A stretch of DNA of 64,000 bases from Diphasiastrum complanatum (Eukaryota > Streptophyta > Lycopodiopsida > Lycopodiales > Lycopodiaceae), in the NCBI GenBank assembly GCA_029204225.1, contig CM055107.1:14630900-14694899 (forward strand). Reading direction: 5' to 3'. The notes under the pieces are model-generated. The model was not told the origin of the DNA and made no database searches. It worked only from the letters and a program-made list of their open reading frames with translations. Each line of letters opens with the position of its first letter. Position 1 is the stretch's first letter. Shown here piece by piece: positions 21,502 to 30,686 of the stretch. The translations under genes were made by a program, and so were the position numbers.

Positions 21502-21924
21502 TCAAACAATATGAGGTAAGATAAATCTTTTCACAACAAGAGCAACCATAGAATGTGCTTGTGCATCCCTTCTATCCCACTTCTTTTGTTCTTCCGAAAA
21601 TGTAGACGATGACCTAATATGAGGTAAGATAGATCTTTTCACAACAAGAGCAACCATAGAATGTGCTTGTGCATCCCTTCTATCCCACTTCTTTTGTTCT
21701 TCCGAAAATGTAGAAGATGATGTTGATGATGATGATCCACGAGGTGTAGGAGGTGCCAAAGACGGAGGCCTTTCCTCATCACCATTGACCAAATCCCACA
21801 ACCCTTTCGCTATGAGAAGATTATTCATCATGTAACTCCACAAGGAGTAGTTTGTGCCATCCAACCGATCTTCACTTAACAAAGAACCGATAGCTTCCAA
21901 TTCTTTAGCCATTACCTCTAACAA
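21502..21924 (-). pseudogene. Copia gag N-terminal fragment with internal tandem duplication
   Basis: MAKELEAIGSLLSEDRLDGTNYSLW... DLVNGDEERP ... WDRRDAQAHSMVALVVKRFILPHI is the typical start of a plant Copia Gag. A 108-bp unit (21,511-21,618 and 21,619-21,726) is duplicated in frame, repeating 36 residues from SSSTFSEEQKKWDRRD. The fragment ends after the second copy; no LTR or pol belongs to it nearby. Confidence 0.8.
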
Positions 21925-22226
21925 ATTTCAGCTTGTAGTAGATAGGAAAGAGAGCCTTTCCACAACCAAATCTACTCAAAAATTTGCAGCAAACAAAGAG
22001 TTGAAAGTAGGATCACAAGATGTCTTTCAATCTGCAACCAATGTGCCCAAAGAATAATGGATAGATGGTTGTCTTTCTACACAGAAAAGCCAGCTTCTTG
22101 AAAATTAGGTTAGCTTCGATTGAAGCCTACACCGAAACCCAATTAGGAAGCCAAATAGTGTGATCAACACACACTCCAATATGGCTGTTGAAAGCGCCCT
22201 ACTACTTGTTGAGAATATGGAAATTT

Positions 22227-23579
22227 TCAGCCACAAGTTGACCTAACACTAAATAGGGTTTGCTGAATTTTGGGCGCCCTCCTACACAAATGCAAACCTG
22301 AAAACAAAAACAACAAGACAAGGAGACACCACAACGGAACATTCCCATTAGTAAAACCTAAAATGTCCAAAACATAAGATCTTTTGACAAAAATGATCTT
22401 ATTTGTCTTAACAAATTTATGTCCTCCTAGGTAAAATGATAAAGCTTTAACTGCCATTATAAGACTCTCCCCAACTGGGCTCAGCTTGGAATGAGCAATA
22501 CAGATCTCATTCTTCAGGAAATGCCTAAGATAGTGGCCAAGTCCACTATCCCTCTGGAACGAGGATGCATGTTGTCTGAAACCACCTTGTCTCACAGCAA
22601 AATCATCAACTATGAGAGCATCCTGCAATAGGAAATATGTTAGCAAAAAAACATTCAGTGGTTAAAAACATTCTAAAGCAAGGAAGTTTAAACACTTACA
22701 CATTATTCATTATCAGCAGCAACCAGATCAGGATGACCAATATAATGACCACGTACTGAAGTGGAATCATCAGTGAAATGCATTAATGATGGACGAGGGA
22801 AGCCCATCTGGGATTGAAATGCCGTGAATTCTTCATCGAACGGTCTGCCTTGCCCATCCTCATCAATATTTGATAAAGTCTTAGTCAGGCATTCTTCACC
22901 GGTCATAAGTCCCTCCTCATCATCAAAATCAATACCAGCAACAAGGTCATCTGTTTCAAAATCTACAAAGTCGGAGAATTCAAAAATTGTGCCGGATAAT
23001 AAACATAGAACCTCATCTTCACGATAGTCAAAAAATTTACATAAATCAGTAGTAGTAAAATATACATCGTCATTAATATAATATACAGGCAAATTGAAAA
23101 GACATTTATACTCCTCTGTAGGGATCGATTCATCAACAGATGTATTTTGGCCACTAAAAGAATCCCGGAGAACATCAGTATTCACATCAATAAAGTCACT
23201 TTCCTTATCAGGAGTGTCGATAAGAAAGTGACTGATATCCTTAATAGCTGACTGAATAGAGGATGATGCCATAGGAGGGTCAGCAATAGAAACTTCCTCA
23301 TCATCTGGGATCTGAACTAACAGGAAAAGTACGAAACCACTCTGATATTCAACCAATCGACATTTCTTGTTGCAATAAGGACACATTGAACTGCTTTTGA
23401 AAATATCAAACAATTTGGTGAACATTCTATCTAGTCTATGTCTGAAAGCTGGGAAGAAATGAACAAGATCAATATAATGCATGTACTCGAGTGAACCTAT
23501 AGAGAAAACAAGCTTACTAAGTATATCTCTGAATCTAACATAATGTTCATAAAATACGTCAGAATTTGGTTGTGCAGTC
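22227..23579 (-). CDS. Unknown multi-exon gene divergent to the H3-Ulp1 gene
   Basis: A large exon (23,579-22,703, acceptor TTTTTAG) reads TAQPNSDVFYEHYVRFRDILSK ... and holds one CPYCNKKC cysteine cluster, then a strongly acidic stretch (DDEEVS, DFETDD, FDDEEG). It reaches a TAA just 7 bases before a GTAAGT donor. A second open exon (22,622-22,227, acceptor CTATTGCAG) reads DALIVDDFAVRQGGFRQHASSF ... LGHYLRHFLKNEICIAHSKLSP. If the TAA is the true stop, the second exon is 3' UTR or a separate gene; if it is a mutation, this is a decayed gene. No family is recognised. Its head-to-head position with the H3-Ulp1 gene suggests a common unit. Confidence 0.4.
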
Positions 23580-23582
23580 CTA

Positions 23583-24530
23583 AAAACATGTAGATATGGC
23601 CTGAATAGGCTGTGGAAGTAGTCTAGATTTTAGTAATCCCAAATTCAGTAAAAATGAGCTCAAGCGTGAATCTCGTGAGGATCCTGAGGAAGACTCCATG
23701 GAAGTATCGTAGATATCGCACTTGCGCGAGAGGGAGAACTAAAACAAAACTAACTCTCAAGATTGCGCACAAGAGGGATATGTACGACAAGTAGATACCA
23801 AATATTGCACTTGTGCGCAAGTAGGTATTGTTGCAAACAAACGGACAACAATGAGCGCGCACAAGAGCGATATGCCGTGAATTTTGAGAACGAAAAAGGT
23901 AAAAAATTAATCGGGTTTCGTGCCATTTATACTAAATTTTTGCATGTGTGGTCAACGGTCAAAGGACATGTGTCTACTTTCAATTGGACTACAATCACTG
24001 GCACCTGTGAGGTGACACCTGGACATGTGTGAAATGACACCTGTACACGTGTCTCGTGCTCATTTGTTTGTTTGACAACACATGTCGCTCTCGCATCTGC
24101 CCGTACAACTTCCACACGTGTAAAGTGACAGGGTGACATGTGTCGCTCTCGCATTTGACCATACAAGTCCCACACGTGTGACAGGACGTTCTTTTGCACT
24201 TGCGAACCGTGATATAAAATCACAAACTTTGATGAATTTTTTTCACTTTTTTTTTCGCTCCACATATCGCACTTGTGCGCATCCTTCACAATCGATATTC
24301 TTCCTACCGCCTTCCATGCGCACAGGTCCGATACATATGCCTACGTGTCTCCTTGTATCGCACTTGTGCATCTTTCTTCTATACTAATCTATCTCTCTGA
24401 TATTCGGCTCGCACAGGTCCGATATACCGTACATTCTGTCCGTACATATCGGTCCTCTGCGAGGGCTTTATCATCCTTCTCTGCTCATCCTAGCCATCAC
24501 ACACAAGTCTGACATCCCATGTACACTTCC
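23583..24530. promoter_or_regulatory. Shared upstream region with arrayed palindromic motifs
   Basis: Between two divergent genes, TATCGCACTTGTGCGCA or its inverse recurs: 23,714, 23,763, 23,802, 23,854, 24,265 and 24,356. Shorter GCGCACAGGTCCGATA forms lie at 24,318 and 24,407. A second set lies between them: a roughly 55-bp duplication (24,077-24,131 and 24,134-24,185) carrying GTCGCTCTCGCAT and CACACGTGT, a G-box-like core. The motifs look like binding sites or transposon subterminal repeats. Short frames here are not credible genes. Confidence 0.55.
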
Positions 24531-26221
24531 ATGGATAGGAGAAAGCAGACAAGGAGGGACTTCTTCTCTGCTGGCTCGTCCTCAGCTCCTGCGGTTGCCA
24601 TTACACCTCCCGTTAGACCTAGAACGTGCAACCGCAGTTTTGGCTTTCTGAAATACGTAAGTATCAGAGATCAAGCGCTCTGTTGATTCTAAGAGCTCCA
24701 TTTTACCGTGCTGTCCGAAACATAACTAGAAATGATCTCAGACAGCTGGTTAGATTCACACCCAGTGCTCTTCAGTGCCTTCAGGAGGCTGCTGAAGATT
24801 ACATGAGCCTTTTTTTTTAAGATTCATTTTTGCTTGCAATTCATTCCAAGAGAGTCACCATAATGCCCAAGGATTTTCAGCTCCTGATGAGAATGAGGGA
24901 GACGTTTTGCAAATTACACGTATCTCAGCCTGCTGCTCCTAGACCAACTCCTCTAGATAGGACTGATCTTCCTACCAAGCGTCCTAGGAAGCAGGCAACC
25001 CCCAAGAGAGCTCCGAAGAAAGTAAGGAGGCTAGACACCACAGAATCTGTGAAGCCTAACCCAGAATCAATTGTAGATAACGCTGCTCTTGATAATGTTG
25101 TAAGTATAGCTACATCTGTTTTGGATACCCTTGTAATGCCTATAGATGCTACACATCCACCTCCTCCTCCTCCTTCAAATCTTTATACATATATAGATTC
25201 CGATGATTATCTTAAATTTGAGGACATATCCGATGCTATAGATACAATTGGCGCTCCTTTTTGTTTTAGACTAGTTAACTTGACTTTCGTATAAATTATA
25301 TAGTTCTTGATTGTTTGGATCTCAAAGACAGATGGGCTTCTATCATCCCGTGATAGAGTTCGGGCTTACACTCTTGCAATATGACATTGTAAGAGATTCA
25401 TCCAATGAGTTTGCTTCAGGCCTTCAAGGAGAATAATGACACATTGTCACAGTGTCTGACTAGTGGATTCACACCAGCAACAAAATATCTGCTCATCCCT
25501 TATCATACCAAGTAAGATATATTAAATGATTCTTGTTGTTTAATGCTTTATCATTGGCATTGTCAATTGAAATAGTTCTCAAAATTGCAGCTAAAGAAAT
25601 TTCAATCTTATTTTGCAGTGACCACTGGAGTTTAAACCTGATCTCTATTAAGAGATCTGTAGATAATACTATTGAAGGTTTTTGTGTCAAGCTGAATTCG
25701 GCGAGCAATTCGCATAAGGATGTAGATATATACCTTCCATATTTAAGTAAATATATTCCTACAGATGTTCCTCATTCCGTGGACTAGCAGATCGTCAGTT
25801 TGGAGGTAAATTTTGTCGTTTTTAATAGCATTTCGAAATCAGTATTCTAATGTATTTGTTTCATTCTAATTCATTCTGTTTCATAATTGATTTCTTGTGT
25901 GCTGAAATTTTTTGCGGTCACCCCAGCATAATGATTCATTCAGCTGTGGGTGGTACACATTATACAATGCCAAGTTATTTTTTGAGTGGTTCAACCTTCA
26001 GGAGGATGTTGATATTTCTAAGGTAATAATTTCTGTTTATTCTTATTTTTGAAATCATAATTAGTTTTCTATTTTGTTGATGTTTTTAGCCATTACTAAT
26101 ACTTGATTGTTCTATCTTGCAGTTTACACTTCCTGAGTACACATCAAGCCAGGTGTACAGATTTAGACAAGAAATTAGCTTCAGCCTCCCGTTGTTGATG
26201 ATGGTGCAAAGGATGATGTAG
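24531..26221 (+). pseudogene. Histone H3-fold / Ulp1-like protease fusion gene, locus Y
   Basis: The start ATG (24,531) opens a basic tail MDRRKQTRRDFFSAG. The H3 fold (24,650-24,908) reads EIRKYQRSSALLI, RFTPSALQCLQEAAEDY and AIHSKRVTIMPKDFQLL. It has one extra residue between helices 1 and 2, Thr after RF, and QEAAED, as in centromeric H3 variants. The same frame runs on into a basic, Pro-rich linker and the YTYIDSDDYLKFE segment that locus X shares upstream of its Ulp1 part. Introns: 25,512-25,618, 25,806-25,917 and 26,023-26,122. Ulp1 residues seen are NDHW (His), SVDN (possible Asp) and QHNDSFSCGW (Gln, Cys). Breaks are a frameshift near 24,640, TAA for a conserved Glu at 24,818, frameshifts at 25,290-25,430, a TAG near 25,785 and acceptor AG changed to GG at 25,917. 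A modifier protease tethered to chromatin is one possible role; that is inference. Confidence 0.8.
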
Positions 26222-26430
26222 TTATACTAAATTAAGATTAGAACAAATACAGATAGCATAGAACAAAAATACATGTATAGAATTCATAGATAAATATACA
26301 TTGATATATCAAATGCTACTCCATTTTATGAATTTGGGAGCACAAAATACATGTATTGATGCCCAACTTGGGCTTTCATTTATTGAATGAAAGAGTGCAT
26401 ACACAAATTTTTACTAAAGTTTATTTGAAA

Positions 26431-26702
26431 CTATTGTTCTACCACAATGGTGACTGCTGCAGATAGACCTTTGCAGCACGTTATCAGCTCCTGTCTTTTT
26501 TGCATCTGTGACATGGCAAATATTAGTGAATGTGCAATTGTAGATGATGAGAATTTTAATTATTTTGTTCTATTTTGAAATGCCAATAAACATGAAGTAC
26601 TTACGAGTCTTCCCTTGATGATAAATCTGAAATATGTTGGTAGATTGGTTTGTAATAGCATGAGCTCTGTTCTGATAAAATCAAGCTTCCAATGCTCTTC
26701 CA
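26431..26702 (-). pseudogene. Unknown gene convergent to the H3-Ulp1 gene, locus Y (3' part)
   Basis: The minus strand holds an exon EHWKLDFIRTELMLLQ... ending at a GTAAGT donor, and a last exon ending VTIVVEQ-stop (26,431-26,433) after a CACAG acceptor. Both match locus X (11,084-11,340). The intergenic sequence between the two stop codons is also conserved (TTGATGCCCAACTTGGGC and onwards). Upstream exons are lost at about 26,703, where Gypsy sequence begins. Confidence 0.5.
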
Positions 26703-27965
26703 CCTCAACCATAGTCAAATATCTGCTAGGACAACCGAATGACTCCCTGACAAAAGTACAGAAGAGACAATTGATTCATAAGGCTCAACCTTATCAATTA
26801 ATTGCAGGACAATTGTATCGTCGTGGATCTGATAATATTTTACGAAGGTGTGTTTTACCGCATGAAGTACCAGATTTAATCATGTTTTCACATGATGGCA
26901 TGGGTGGAGGACACTTTTCTACAGATATTACTGTTCACAAACTTTTACAATTAGGTTGTTGGTGGCCTACGCTTCACAAGGACACAAAAATTTTTATTCA
27001 AACATGTGATGTTTGCCAGCGAGCACGACGACCTACTCGACATAACTATGAACTCTTGCATCCGATTTTATCGCAAGCACCGTTTGAAAAATGGGGACTG
27101 GATTATGTTGGACCTATTCACCCTATCGCGCAAGGATCTCAGGCCCAATACTTTATCGTCGCAACTGATTATATGACCAAGTGGGTTGAAGCCAAAGCTG
27201 TCAAAGTTGCTGATGCGAAATCTACAGCCAAGTTTCTATATGAAAATATTATAATCAGATTTGGATGTTCGATTGAGATTGTCAGTGACTGGGGTACACA
27301 CTTTGTTAATCAAACAATAAAGTGTTTACTGGAAGATTTTTTTGTTATACACAGATTTAGTACTCCCTACTATTCCAGAGGGAATGGCCAAGCTGAATCT
27401 TCCAATAAGATTCTCTGCACCATTATGACAAAGATAGTTGAAGCGAGTCAGTCCGATTGGGAACATAAACTGTATGTAGCATTATGGGCATTCAGAATCG
27501 CTTACAAAAATAGTACAAATCAAATACCTTTTCAACTGGTTTATGGTCAAGATGTTGTCATGCCAATTGAATTTTTGATCCCATCCTTACGCATAGTAGC
27601 AACAGAACGATTAAATGATGATAAGTCTTTACAACCCCGTCATGAAGCGATGCACAAATTATGTGAAACCCAGATTGATGGCAGTTCATGCCTTAGTTGC
27701 AGAGAAAGCACGCCGCAAGACATGGCACGATCGTTGATTACACAAAAAATATCTGAAAGCAGGAGATCTGGCTTTGATGTACAAAACCAAGCTGATCCAG
27801 GGAAAGTTAAAGTTTACCGGTGAAGGCCCGTATAAAGTGAAGGAAATCTTGAACTATGGCGCAGTAATTCTTGAGCACTTGGATGGAAAACGATTTGATA
27901 CTCCGGTGAATGGCAACCGATTACGCAAGTTTTGGCAGCCCGCTTCGCCAGTTCAGCAAGCTTGA
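26703..27965 (+). pseudogene. Ty3/gypsy integrase, 5'-truncated element
   Basis: It begins in mid-protein (STIVKYLLGQPNDSL). It shows the HHCC zinc-binding domain (SHDGMGGGH ... CDVCQRARR), the catalytic DDE residues in WGLDYVGP, VSDWGTHF and NGQAESSNK, and the C-terminal GPYKVKEILNYGAVILEHLDG. A frameshift near 27,680 and a TGA near 27,737 break it. RT and RNase H are absent. No chromodomain follows, so a Tat/Athila-like non-chromovirus lineage is more likely. The open frame extends upstream to 26,615 only because it reads the antisense of the neighbouring gene. Confidence 0.9.
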
Positions 27966-28807
27966 TCTCAATACTTTTTTTAATTTTAATTGTTTTCCAA
28001 TTTTTGTTTTCAACACTTAATTTGCTGAGATTTTTGGAAAAAGACAGTCAAAAAAAAAGAAAAAAGAAAAAGAAAAAGTAAAGTAAAGCAAAAAATGAGA
28101 AAAGACTGATGAGCAAAAGTCAAAAAGTCATCAACATAGGAAGAAGGAAGCACAGTAATTTTTTGATGGAAAAAGACTTAGAAATCACTGTTTTGGTCAG
28201 ATTTGGCCTATACAGTACCAGAAATCTTTGCTGAGCTCTCAAACTATACATCCACTCTAGATTTATCGAATTTGAGGTGGGCGAAGGTTCCTGTCAAGAA
28301 AAAACCCAATTTTTGAGTTAGGCGAAGTATATGCCATTTTGGGAACCTTTGCCGAGCATCTTAACCTCATTATGAACCTTCGTTGACTTGCTAGATGATC
28401 TTAAAATGTTAAAATTAGGTTGTCCATAGGTATAGATTGTGAAAAAATGCATTTATGACAGTACCTGGGTGAAAGGCCCTCCTGGGCAAAGGTTCATCCT
28501 TCACCGGACCTGGAAAACATTCGCCTGATAGGTTCAGATCCCCAGAAACCTTCGTCGAGATTTTATAGCCTATTTTCACAGTACTGTACATGTCTGCAAA
28601 GTTTTGTTCAAAACTGATCAGCCAAACTAGTATTCAGTGTAATGGACCCACCAAATTCACCTATAAGTTGACTGAATTCGATTCATTCCTCACTTGTGCT
28701 AGCGAAGCTCTTGCAAATTTTTCTTGTGACCAAAGCCTTCCAAAATTCCTGCATTGCTTTCTGATACACTTTTTACGCGTTTTATATTTCCTTTCTGATC
28801 ATCATGT
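27966..28807 (+). other. Non-coding region downstream of Gypsy integrase
   Basis: A purine-rich run (AAAAAAAAAGAAAAAAGAAAA-like, about 28,050-28,105) is followed by sequence without a gene. Several similar clauses (GGGAACCTTTGCCGAG, GAACCTTCGTTGAC, AAACCTTCGTCGAG) suggest weak internal repetition. Confidence 0.4.
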
Positions 28808-30686
28808 CTTCTACCGATACTTCCTAGTCTCTGCGCTATACTATCCATCATGATGTCCCATTTGCAACGGACATCATTATTCTTCCTAGCACAAGCATGG
28901 TCACTCAGTGGATGACCCTTGCGGAGCCGCTGCTCACTGCAATGGGTATTCATGAGAGAGCCTTTTCAGGTCGCATCAATATGGATTTCATCACTCTTGC
29001 CTTCAGTACGTGGAAGGAAGAGAAATCCAAATTTTATGCCACTTTCCAGAGAGCCACACATAAGGTACGCGTCACTAAGGCCGCCCTTGCAGCTATAGGT
29101 ATAGCATCTGGCATGCAGGCCTCACCCAATCATAAGCACGCCAAATAGACCATCAAGCCATATATTGACCTCACAAACGATCTGCATTGGACCAATGATG
29201 ACTACCTTCTAGAAGCCATCACTGAGCCTTCAATCCACGCTGCTGCCAAGCTACTGAACAACTTCATCACATATCCTCCATAGAATAGTGGAGTCCCACA
29301 CCAAGTTAGCCAAAGCCCCTCTTGAACCATATAATTGGTTCAAGACTATTTTTGGTGAGCTCAAACGAGCTATTAAGGCCAATACTAAGCAGTAGTTCGT
29401 TGCCGGCTCTTTGTTGTCTCTTTTAGCCGCTTCTCACTTAGAAAATAGAATCCATGGCTTCCACCTGGATTCTGTGCTTTTGGTCTACAAAGAAACACCG
29501 ACCGAGTCATCTCACTAGGCCTCGAGTTCTCATAGTTGTGATCGTCCACACAACAAGATCGTTATTCCTGACTCGCCTTCCGCGTCACAACATCACACTA
29601 GGCATACCTCGTCAGCTGCGCTTCCACCACCTGCTGCTGTTCGCACTGAACTTCCCATTCCCCCAGCCTCTGATGCTTCCCTCGCCTCTGCTTCCAATCA
29701 AGGACAGTCTGTGACCATTGGGCCTACCATTCCCATCACAGTTGCCCAGGCCGCCTCACCCCCACACACCGAAGCCACCTCACCAAACACATAGTTCTTT
29801 ATGGATATGTTCGATGATTCCGACCCCCTTGGGGCCACCGAAATTTTTGAAATGCCCCAGAGCCCTACGCCCTTTGAACTCCAATTCTCTGGAAGAGGAT
29901 TCGGACATATCCATGAATCTACTGTTGGTGTTGAAGATGTCAGTCAACAACCTCATACGAAAGATAGTCCAGCCGCACTTCCAGGTTACTATCCACGAGG
30001 AGCTGTCCTTCACCAGCTTGCAGTACAGCCGTATTCATACATGCCGCCTACATTCAGGGTGCCTGCATCTCGTGCCACACCCATTCCTGCATCAGCGGCT
30101 CCTCCTACTGCATCTGCTTCCACAGCACCAGCTCGTAGGCCTCCAGGAAGGCCTCCAGGATCTGGCAGGGGGTCTTTTCAGAGAGGCAGAGGTCCTAGTC
30201 AGACAGTGGCATATAAAATCACCAAAACAGTTCGATGCCACAGTGCCTGAAGGGTTTGAAGAGGAAGACCATTTTGGAGAAGAAGACGTAGTGGCACCTA
30301 TTCCACGCCAACCAAGGACAGCTCCATCAGGTCCTATTGCTGCTACCGCCTCCACAACCGTCGATTCTGGGGATGCTCTAGGTTTGGTTTCAAGCCTTGC
30401 GCAAGTGATCCAGTCGATGCTGGATAAGAAGAAAGAAATGGAGTAGAGAATCTCTGATCTGGGGTCCGAAAACACTCTGATCAGCCATAAACTTGTCCAG
30501 CTGGATCGAGAGTTGAAGATTGCCAAACAACACGAAGACAAGGCTGACGCCGAAAAGAAGTTGGCCCAGTAACAAGCTGATCGCTTGGAAGAATACACAA
30601 GCTCCCTGCAAAACGCCCTGACAACCGCATAGGATCAGGTGGATAAGGTCATGCAGGATGCAAAGTAACAGGTGCAGCTTTCTTGA
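28808..30686 (+). pseudogene. Mutated reading frame downstream of Gypsy integrase, with coiled-coil end
   Basis: The frame opens MSSTDTS and continues with stops and frameshifts. It includes TMVTQWMTLAEPLLTAMGI-like and FITLAFSTWKEEKSKFYATF segments, a Pro/Ala/Arg-rich centre (ARRPPGRPPGSGRGSFQRGRG) and a coiled-coil-like end (DLGSENTLISHKLVQLDRELK). Near the end, four in-frame stops (30,444, 30,570, 30,630, 30,666) sit where a single C-to-T change from CAG or CAA explains them. The family is not recognised. Some Tat/Athila elements carry an extra frame after pol, and this could be one; a captured host gene is the alternative. Confidence 0.45.

Noticed and set aside
23927-24512. Short proteins in the region between the divergent genes
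   Set aside because: They derive from motif repeats in a likely regulatory region, overlap on both strands and lack domains.
24650-24908. Ordinary histone H3 gene next to an unrelated protease gene
   Set aside because: The frame runs on without a stop from the histone fold into the linker that locus X joins to the Ulp1 domain, so a fusion fits better.
26615-26702. N-terminal extension of the Gypsy integrase frame
   Set aside because: This part is antisense of the convergent gene at locus Y, not Gypsy sequence.
30444-30686. U-to-C RNA editing or recoded stops rescuing the frame
   Set aside because: Such editing is known from organelles of some land plants, not nuclear transcripts; frameshifts elsewhere in the frame also argue for decay.
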